Shown: piece by piece, positions 57,001 through 64,000 of the stretch
Layout: every line of letters begins with the position of its first letter
How positions within the stretch are numbered: position 1 is the first letter of the stretch
Assembly: GCA_011037195.1 (NCBI GenBank)
Contig: JAAEAF010006763.1
Location: 1 to 64,000 of the forward strand
Direction: 5' to 3'
Source: Triatoma infestans
Lineage: Eukaryota; Arthropoda; Insecta; Hemiptera; Reduviidae
Length of the DNA stretch: 64,000 nt
Position numbers and translations under genes: made by a program
Notes under the pieces: generated by a model
Told to the model about the DNA's origin: nothing
What the model saw: only the letters and a program-made list of their open reading frames with translations
Databases searched by the model: none

Positions 57001-58187
57001 AGGCTCAAGACAATGAAAGGAAGAGAGGTGCCCAATTTGGCAAACCTATCCAGACAAGAAGCACAACCGTCAAAGAACAAAACTCTTCCTGTCTACTAGA
57101 CATTCGGAGCAACACTACTAACCTAGAAGTAAAGACACAAACTCAGCGCCTTCAACGCAGCTCGACTTCTGTAGCAGATGCAAACACCTTTTAAGTTAGA
57201 GTTACATACCCTCCCATCCAAAATACACAAAGAATAGCATAAAACTCAGCCTGGAAAACAGTGGTCTATTCACCAGGAGATCCTCCACCAAGTAATCTCT
57301 TGTCTCAAAATAAACCGCAGTCCCAGACCTACCATCGATTCTGGAACCGTCCGTGTAACATCGGAGATAATTCTCAGGTATCACACCAGCCGGACTCAAT
57401 CTTAACCAATCTTTCCTAGAAGGTAATCTGATACTGTAAGAACGATCGAAAACAAAAGTCTTCAACATTCTGTCAAAAGGAAACCGGTAATGGGAATCTT
57501 TAAAAGCATCTGCGATGAATGGTAGAATGACCACATCGCTTATCCTGCCAGAACCAAATTTGATTAAATTATTTTTAACCTATATGAAAAAAACATATTT
57601 TTATTAATCAATCATTCTTTTGGAATTAGAGATAATTCATTAATATTTATTTTATTTACTCTGTCTGTAAATATAATTACAACACTACATCTTTAAAAGC
57701 AATAAATCTTTGTTTTTGTTGCAACAAAATGATTTCATTCTAGACTTTTCTGTATTTTATTGTTCAATAAAACATTCCTAATATTTTGGAACAACATAGT
57801 GTAAAATCAAGTTTAAAGCAACTTAAAATCAATATATATATTGGATTCTCTTTATAATAAAATAAATTTTTATCCATGTTCCTTATATGGTAAATCAATT
57901 ATACAAAATTCAATGCTGCCACTGAAGTTTGATCTGACAGAAAATTTTCTTATTAAAGCGTGTTATCTATATTCACGAAGTTCCTTTAACATGCAATAAC
58001 CTCATTAAAAAAATCGAAACGTACATCTTCTTATGGAAAAAATAAATTGCAATGAGATTAGGTTCAATCGTAAACCCATCAGCTGCTTAGAAAGCAAACC
58101 TTATGAGCTTTTTGTTTACAAAAAATATTAACAGGTGTTACTAACTTCTGGTAATAATTCTTTCAACTGATGCAGGCAATAATTCAT
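47812..58187 (-). CDS. RSPH14: Radial spoke head 14 homologue (armadillo-repeat protein)
   Basis: A structural protein of the axonemal radial spoke, needed in motile cilia or sperm flagella. Exons on the - strand: 56438-56304, 56213-56095, 52509-52298, 49486-49383, 48697-48467 and 48114-47812. All join in phase and give 367 residues; human RSPH14 has 348. A first exon 58187-58146 (MNYCLHQLKELLPE) fits in phase but is tentative. The N-terminal signature WTDITRARKAYGRQCIPKL and the block TVCQALCTLSDMLHDPEVAC match the family's IDPTKAAIAYG and LMALCDLMHDPE. Armadillo-like helical repeats fill the rest, with TNIAEYPEGRKTLRDIGPKL near the C-terminus matching the family's AEAPEGRKAL. Introns hold SINE, CR1-like LINE, Tc1, hAT and non-LTR fragments. 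Confidence 0.85.
49760..49840. repeat. AT-dinucleotide-rich microsatellite
   Basis: Runs of TATATA broken by TTTGG and CCAAA, next to the 3' end of the SINE at 49840-50048. Confidence 0.7.
49840..50048 (-). repeat. tRNA-derived SINE, copy 5
   Basis: Antisense to copies 2 and 6: GGACTCGAACCCGGGTTCTC is the complement of the B-box region, GTTAGCG is on the A-box side, and GTCAACATCTAAGGTCATTG is the complement of the 3' body. It lies in the RSPH14 intron between exons 52298 and 49486. Confidence 0.85.
50360..51305 (+). pseudogene. CR1/jockey-like LINE 3' fragment
   Basis: Blocks in order are LGITITKKLKWDEHVARLSK, LRTLYISYIRPHLEFANPV and, after a frameshift near 50610, LNLRSLEDRRKRGDTIELFK. 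RKHSFAVRTISAWNSLPIHV and SINSFKSRYDTFFENI finish the protein. These form the C-terminal end of CR1/jockey-type polyproteins. The element ends in a TAA-rich microsatellite near 51280-51305. It is antisense within an RSPH14 intron. Confidence 0.8.
51690..52270 (+). pseudogene. Tc1-like transposase fragment
   Basis: The frames 51629-51889 and 51941-52198 contain SLSAIHWAIVHFRENRWTVM, then ENGTMTTAGYVEEVLLRNSY and CFLEEVGINVIAWPACSPDK, followed by RVSDLVRACNLLQTT. These are the later two-thirds of Tc1 transposases. The catalytic QDNARPH block is ruined (CQTTHSRC). It lies in the same RSPH14 intron as the LINE fragment and SINE 5. Confidence 0.75.
53180..53880 (-). pseudogene. hAT-like transposase fragment
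   Basis: On the - strand KLISVCTDGHREGR lies near 53820, followed by KKWVFDSASLVDITGHINDL with NLRLLAKN near 53600. Then comes MPYLKEHSESLDDNGNFTEY near 53420. The order matches ZBED/GTF2IRD2-type hAT transposases from the second catalytic aspartate region onward. Stops and shifts separate the pieces and the C-terminal dimerisation part is absent. It lies in the intron between RSPH14 exons 56095 and 52509. Confidence 0.65.
54002..54034. repeat. (TTA)n microsatellite
   Basis: Eleven consecutive trinucleotide units of ATT/TTA type. Confidence 0.9.
54040..56090. other. Remainder of the RSPH14 intron
   Basis: AT-rich, with a GAGAGAGA tract near 54225. A degenerate copy of the dispersed module lies near 55900-56040 (CGCTAAAAACATTTTTTCTA, then CAGGGGACCTC). 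No exon is supported. Confidence 0.4.
56560..57540 (-). pseudogene. Non-LTR retrotransposon 3' part with RNase H domain
   Basis: Read on the - strand from 57534, the frame gives VILPFIADAFKDSHYRFPFD, SIRLPSRKDWLRLSPAGV and CYTDGSRIDGRSGTAVYFET. The last is the first catalytic block of a retrotransposon RNase H domain. Downstream near 56830-56690 decayed sequence gives GHCGLRSHLHTMGLIPDPF and RVCETEKETPIHLM, the C-terminal zinc-knuckle tail. The element is truncated at its 5' end and broken in several places. It lies in the intron upstream of RSPH14 exon 56438. Confidence 0.75.
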
Positions 58188-58713
58188 TTGTTGGAGGATG
58201 CTGAGCCAGATATTTATGAGATATATGAAATTTACTGCTGAAAGTATTCACATGCATTTTTAATTAAGTTGGGTAGTACGGATTTTAGAAACTATTTTAA
58301 CCAAAAAATTAAGCTATTATTATCTTAACAAAGATAGCAAGTAACTAACTATAAGTTAAGTTACGGTGTGGAGTAAATCAGCTGTGAATATCAGAGTGAA
58401 TTTAGTTTGGAATTGTCTTTATTTCTTAATTTTGCCCTTTTTTTAGGTAAAAACAGAATTAACTACAAGTAGGAACTTAAATGTTTGTTAAAATTTCTTG
58501 CATATTACAAAATCATTTTCCTTGTTGACTAATTTATATTTATATGAATAATAGCTAGATTAGTTGTTGTGGAAGTTTAGAAAAAGGAAACACAAGGTTC
58601 AAATTGAGTATTTTAACTTGTCTGCATTGGACAAAATATTCCTTGAGGATAAACTACCATTATAGGATATTTATTGACGAAAAATATATGAAAGTTGTTT
58701 CAAGTTTTTTACT

Positions 58714-58938
58714 TTAGCTAAGTGGTTAGCGTCTGGACTCCCACGCGGAGAACCTGGGTTCGAGTCCAGTTGTTGCTACCTTAAAATTTTTTCTTTCTAG
58801 GAGCCTCTGCAGCTCATTGTCCGGTGATGGACAATATTGCGAGAGAACACTGTTCGGAGGGCGGCAGTGCACTGAGAAGGGTCCGGGCGCTAATGACCAT
58901 AGATGTTGACGCGCTTAAATTAATTAAAAAAAAAACTT
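58714..58938 (+). repeat. tRNA-derived SINE, copy 6
   Basis: Starts with an A box TAGCTAAGTGG and a B box GGTTCGAGTCC, followed by TTTCTAGGAGCCTCTGCAGC, GCGCTAATGACC and GATGTTGACGCGC, and an A-rich tail. Closest to copy 2. The open frame across it is not a gene. Confidence 0.85.
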
Positions 58939-59254
58939 TTTTATTTCTTTTACTGCTGGAAGATGGAGTATTGAAGCGTGCCAAATTTTCAATCTCGCGT
59001 TTTCTCCGAAAATATACGTTTTTAGGTATCCTGAGTTCGAAAAAGTGGTTCTTAGAAATTGGTCTATCTATATGTTTGTATGTTGCGGGTGTGCATAACT
59101 CAAAAATGAAAAATCGCAGATTGTTCGTTTTAGTTCCACCAGGGGACCTGAAAATAAGGTTTTGGACTAATCAGGTCAACTGGAAGTACCACTTTAGTGA
59201 TTGGATTTTTCAGTTTTTGAGATTTTCTTTAAACTTGTCATATTAACTACACAT

Positions 59255-59440
59255 GCAAGGGAAGGGATTAGCTCAGAGGTAGCGCAACGTGGAGGTCCCG
59301 GATTCGAGTCCAGCATGCTGCCCTTAGATTTTTTCTTCCTAGTCTACCTCTTACAGCTCTTTGGTGATGGACAAAATTGTCTGTAATGAGGGAGCATTGT
59401 CCGGAGGCCGGCAGTCACTGAGAAGGCTCCGATCTTTTTG
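59255..59440 (+). repeat. tRNA-derived SINE, copy 7
   Basis: Starts AAGGGAAGGGATTAGCTCAG, has an altered B box (GATTCGAGTCC), the TTGTCCGGAGGCCGGCAGTC body and ends near AGAAGGCTCCGATC without the usual tail. Only about 320 bases separate it from copy 6, and they share orientation. Confidence 0.8.
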
Positions 59441-59718
59441 GGATAGCTATCTGGGCCCAGAAAGACTTTGGATAACATAGGGCAATAAAAAAAACTGCAG
59501 ACAATACAAAAAAAAAAAAAACTACACACACAAAGAGCTACAACTTCTATTTGAAACATTTCTCCAGAAAAATTCATTTAAGGGGGTATTAAGTTTTTCC
59601 ATTGTACTATTTTAATTATACGATTCTATTACCCATATAATATTAATCAGAATTAATATGTTCCCAAAATTTCCAATTTTGGAGAAAATCGGTTTTTCGG
59701 ATGTGCTAATGGGTTCTG

Positions 59719-59967
59719 TCATAGTTCCAAACTCCTTAGAATCTTCAATCCAGTCTTCTTGCAACTATTGGCAATGCTCCCTAATATGTCTCTTACCAAA
59801 GTATCCACAATGACCTTAACATCCCTATCATATCTGATGTAATCAAAGACTGCTCTCAGATACTCTACAAACATTTTTCCTCCCTCTTCAACCCTCCAGT
59901 CATTCCGAATTCTTCCTGACAATCCTCCCATACCTCTCAAACGCAAACGGCATCGTGATTTGCTCAT
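59719..59967 (-). other. Unassigned 82-codon open frame
   Basis: A relatively GC-rich - strand frame containing RIRNDWRVEEGGKMFVEYLR and DTLVRDILGSIANSCKK. Composition suggests former coding sequence, perhaps from a mobile element. I recognise no family and see no splice context that ties it to a neighbour. Confidence 0.25.
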
Positions 59968-60128
59968 TTGCCAACATAATAACCGAAACTCTTTTTATTT
60001 TATGGAGGGTTATCACTGGTTAAGTTTTCTTCTCCTTTAATTCTTGGACTTACTCAATGCAAACATTATTACTTATGGAATGTTTGCTGATGTAATATAA
60101 AAAAATATAAAAAAAATATATATTTTTT

Positions 60129-60155
60129 ATTGGCTTGATTTACCACAAGTGAAAA
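60129..60155 (+). repeat. 27-base perfect direct repeat, left copy
   Basis: ATTGGCTTGATTTACCACAA plus seven further bases recurs exactly at 60548-60574, 419 bases away. The flanks differ. Confidence 0.85.
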
Positions 60156-60547
60156 ATTGTGAAAGTTGAGATTAGTTTCATGCGCTTGTTGGCAGCAGGT
60201 TTTACCATGTAGGATGATGATGAACAAGGTCACGACTAAGTAATGGGTAATCATATTACTTTAAAAGAATACTGCGAGCTATTAAATGGTTTGAAAATAT
60301 ACATAACAAGAGTTTAATAATAAGACAAACAAACTGCAAGTATATTTTATATCCCCATGCTTGGTAGATCTCAAAATGGACCCTAATCAAGTCGCATTAC
60401 TTGTAGTGTTGAAACACGAATTTTGTTTAGACGAATTTATACTTCAGTCTCAAAAAGAACGTCCTGGAAAGCTAGATCATTCAACCTAGGAGTTAGAGAT
60501 CTTGAAAAAACGGTCTTTTGTGGTCGGCGGATATTGAATCAGTTAAG

Positions 60548-60574
60548 ATTGGCTTGATTTACCACAAGTGAAAA
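60548..60574 (+). repeat. 27-base perfect direct repeat, right copy
   Basis: Exact copy of 60129-60155. The pair may flank a partial duplication or an old insertion. Confidence 0.85.
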
Positions 60575-62456
60575 CAAAAACTTAAAAAAAGAGTAAAAAA
60601 TAGGCAGAAAAGTTTGTAGATGTCAGGGCGCTTTACTCTAGGAGGGAAGTTTAAATAGCATGATTAGGCTTATTTGTATGAGATGTCTGAATAGTTACAT
60701 TTGTGTAACTTGTTGAGAAATATTTGAAGATTTTAGCTACTAAATGTAATGGACAAAATATTTATTTCCAAGTCATAAACTTTTATTTCGTTATTCGTAC
60801 ATTTTAACAAATAGGATGCTACAAAAATAACTAAAAATAAATACTTTTGACATAGTATTATGCAGCATATTTTTTCATCAAAAGCAAACTTTTTTTTTTT
60901 TGTATGAAGCCGGGATCATACTTATTTTACCCAAATTCTAAACACCGTACTGCTATACTTTTTAAATCATTTCTCAATCATTAGTGACTTTTTAATCAAA
61001 ATGGATCGCAAATTAATGGTATAAAAATGTTCTAAAATTTGTCCCGAACGCTAGTTGATGTTGAGAATTTCAAAATATTTGTATAAAAATAAAAATTAAA
61101 AAATAATTATTTATTAAAAAAAGGAAATATAAGTTTTTGTTTTTTAATTGTTATAATTTGTTTTGATAAATATAAAATCTATTTTTCGAATAACTTTATC
61201 AAATCTTACCAACAACTATAACCTACTTAATATATTTCACAGTCTTTCTTTACCGCATAAAAGAAAAAGGTGCGCCACAACGAATGGAACTCAATTCATG
61301 AAATTTTTTTTTTTTTATCGAAATTTCTGTCTTATATTTAAATGTTTGTCACCAAAATAATTCATATTTTGGAACAATTTGCCTTGATTCTTCTTTTCGT
61401 CTCTGTAGGCCTAACCCAATACTTTTCTGTACACATATAAATTTCCTTTGCTGGTAAATTATTATTTCAAAATTTACATTCTAGTTTGTTATCAATATTA
61501 ATTTTGTTTAATTAATTTATTAATACTATGACTATAATTATTTACAATTATTCATCTCTATTTAACTTAAGAAATAATCACAATTATTAGGGGAATGATG
61601 CGACTTTGTACAGCAAGTTATTTAAATAAAATGACCAGAAGTAAAAAATAATAAAACTCATAAATAACTTTTTTTTCTTTTTTTTTTTTGAAAAAGTGGG
61701 TAACGAAATCTATAGAAGGCAATATAAAAAGTCTTTGGTTTTGTTAGAGCATGTTGTTTTGAGTATCTATCAAAATAAAGCTTTTCTAATAAATATCAGT
61801 AAAGCAATTTTATAATTACTATCACATTCAGATATAGATAAGTTTTTTGTTCTTAAATTTATGATTTTTAACTATTTTGTTTTTTATCTATTATTTAATT
61901 TGGTTTATTTTTCCTTTCTAAATGAATACAAAACATTCTAAATAATAGACGTTTGATTTATATATAAAACATTTCTGAGACAATTTTTCATCTTCTGTCT
62001 CCGAATTGTGCTTTTATTTTTGGAATTAATTTATAAGCTATTAGTTCAAACGGTTTTTGTCCGTACAATTTTTTTTTTTTTTGAGTATTTTACAATAAAC
62101 TATAAAAAGTAAAACTCTGTTAAACTTAGAAAATAATAATAAATACTATACATTTGTCATACAAATGTGTGACTTTTTATACAACCACGCATAATATCTA
62201 TAAATATAATATTATTAGAAAACGAATTTGTACAGATATATATTTTTTTATCTCTTAAAAAAAAAAATAATAATGAAATGAAAGAGATACCCTGAGAACC
62301 TATACTCAAAGAATATCTATGACTATATCAGTTTATATTTGATTTAGTTAAGCACATTTATGTATAAAGAAATATTTGCTGCATTTGAGCAAACAATTGG
62401 GCCCCAAACTTCAATGTTTTAATTTTTTTATTTTTCTTTCTTCTTCTTCTTTTGTT
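60575..62456. other. AT-rich stretch downstream of the RhoGAP gene
   Basis: No exon, RNA gene or clear repeat is visible. It contains many T runs. The part next to 62481 should hold the 3' UTR of the - strand RhoGAP gene; TTTATT at 62457-62462 would read AATAAA on that strand. Confidence 0.4.
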
Positions 62457-62480
62457 TTTATTTTTTCAATAACAAACAAG

Positions 62481-63525
62481 CTATATAATAAATATTTGAT
62501 CTTGATTGACCAATACAAAGTCTGTAAACATATTTATTGGCGATATTGCAGAAAGTGATAATTGCCCATTTGGTGAGCGTATTAGATTAGGCCCAAATAC
62601 GACAGCCAGATTTGAAGAAGTCATTTTATTTAGGTCACATCTATCCATTACCTGTAACAAAAATCTGTTGTACAGCCTCTTACAGTTCCGATGGACAATC
62701 ATGATGGAATTTTTAAAAAATATTTAAATTCCATTCACAGCCACAAGGTGATGGTACAGTAAAATTTACTAAATTGGCATATAATAAAGTGGATCCTAAC
62801 TTATCACCTTCCCAAAATTTCTCAAAAATATTTTGTTTTGGAAAAATGTTTCAAATCAGAGCGATAGGTTATTACATGGTATTAGTAAAAATACCAAGTT
62901 CAAGGAAAGTATTTAGCGACATTTTCGAGAAATTAGTGCAAAATGAAAGACCGGTCCTTTAAAGTCATTCGCTGGTTAACCAACTTTGTTTATATAACCA
63001 ACGAATTTTTTAATATAATTTACATGTAATTTAATAGTGTAAACTAAACGAGAAAAAAGAGCAGTTTCTGAGTATATAACAAAAATCTGAAACCCAGTAT
63101 ATCACAGTGAAACAATCTCATAAATTTCTTGTCTGCTGTCAAATTTTTACTGAAATCTGGTAAATTTATATCAATGCATTTCCTAATAACCCGATTCTGA
63201 CTAATATCATTATTAAGGATTCCGTTAGAATTTTCCTTTTCGAATTATATTGTATAGAGGATGAGGAAGGCAAAATTCTAGACATTTCCGGATCTAGGAT
63301 GGCTTGAAGATATATTTCTGATGAGAACTCATTTTGACAGATTGCAATAGTCCTATTTAATCACAAAACAAATGAGGAAGGCTGCAATAAATTGAAAATG
63401 ATAAAAACTTTATAATACCTTTGACAGAAACTGCACAATATATTTTAAAACTTTGTAATTATCCTCAGGTAGTTTTTCCAATATCAATATTTTAACATGT
63501 CTTGGTCTTTCATCTTTGGAAATAC
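62481..63525 (-). CDS. RhoGAP protein, C-terminal two exons (ARHGAP1/RhoGAP68F-like)
   Basis: GTPase-activating protein for Rho-family GTPases. Exons 63525-63419 and 62651-62481 join in phase: KLPEDNYKVLKYIVQFLSK, then VMDRCDLNKMTSSNLAVVFG and PNLIRS. The final segment SAISPINMFTDFVLVNQDQI is followed by the stop. The NKMTSSNLAVVFGPNL block is the conserved late part of the RhoGAP fold; its asparagine helps bind the GTPase. The AISPINMFTDFVL ending is most like the ARHGAP1/ARHGAP8 and Drosophila RhoGAP68F group, which also carries an N-terminal Sec14-like domain. The arginine-finger part and all upstream exons lie beyond the right edge of the window. Confidence 0.85.
62790..62962 (+). repeat. 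Dispersed repeat fragment in the RhoGAP intron
   Basis: Contains TTACCAAGTTC-like and GGAAAAATGTTTCAAATCAG phrases related to those near 4760-4830 and 5880-5900. There is no coding match. Confidence 0.35.
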
Positions 63526-64000
63526 CTTCAATTAAAAATGTTTAAATTAAGTTTTCTCATATTAGTCATAATCATATTAGTATAAAGATCAACAGGTGTA
63601 TTAGAGACTGTACAAGAAGCCTATTTCTTTTCTTTATTGCTGAATGGTTTCAGATGTTCATCCAAGTTGATAGATAAGTAAGTTATCACGGGTATATAAT
63701 GCGACGGTAATTGAAATCGTAAAGTACACACCTGTAAAAAGGTTGACAATGGATGAACATACAAAAAACCAATTATACTAAGAAAAGAATCAGGTTAATA
63801 CGGCAAAATCTCACAAACTGTCCAGACTAATTATCTAATTAGACATACGGGTTAAAAACCTATAGAAAAAAAATAACCTTCAGTTCCATAACAATAAAAA
63901 ATGAAAAGGCATAAGTATCGCTAAAATAAATTCTTAAAACTAAAAAACAAGTAACAGAATTCAAATAGTTGATGTTTATTGATTAATGTGTTTCTTCTGA
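63526..64000. other. Upstream RhoGAP intron sequence
   Basis: AT-rich. I looked for the previous RhoGAP exon on the - strand and could not support one within this part. Confidence 0.4.

Noticed and set aside
58824..59246. A 140-codon open frame
   Set aside because: It begins inside SINE copy 6 and continues into a degenerate dispersed repeat; no protein family match.

Overview
The window is AT-rich nuclear DNA from an animal, most likely an arthropod and probably an insect. Genes have many short exons with GT-AG introns, and the spaces are filled with R1-, gypsy-, mariner-, Harbinger- and hAT-type repeats and tRNA-derived SINEs. I cannot place the species. No bacterial or organellar features are seen.

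Host genes, left to right: (1) the tentative 3' end of an unrecognised + strand gene (2229-3240). (2) A + strand five-finger GLIS-type zinc finger gene (19456-35000), assembled from nine exons whose joined length (1269 bases) keeps one frame. (3) A small - strand coiled-coil protein (36546-37549). (4) The + strand TFIIF alpha/RAP74 gene (38031-46573): twelve exons, 1485 bases, 494 residues, with one likely GC-AG intron. Genes 3 and 4 are head to head, about 480 bases apart. (5) A - strand radial spoke head 14 homologue (47812 to about 58187), convergent with gene 4. (6) The 3' end of a - strand ARHGAP1/RhoGAP68F-like RhoGAP gene (62481-63525), which continues beyond the window.

The long introns and intergenic stretches are mostly mobile DNA. 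They hold a Harbinger deletion derivative (1000-1760); a Ty3/gypsy copy split by a non-LTR element (6290-11340); an antisense gypsy relic (14480-15860); an R1-like element with an 11-base target duplication (26531-30450); a second LINE with a 13-base duplication (30850-32577); a dead mariner (33375-34558); a 3.5 kb DNA transposon with 29/30-matching ends (41851-45386); and LINE, Tc1 and hAT fragments inside the radial spoke gene. Seven SINE copies and three foldback repeats are scattered through the window. The foldback arms carry a hammerhead-like motif.

The genes do not form one pathway: transcription (GLIS factor, TFIIF), cilium or flagellum structure (RSPH14) and Rho-family GTPase control happen to be neighbours. 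I found no clearly new biological system. The best leads are the hammerhead-like foldback family, the 3.5 kb transposon and the GC-AG intron in TFIIF alpha.
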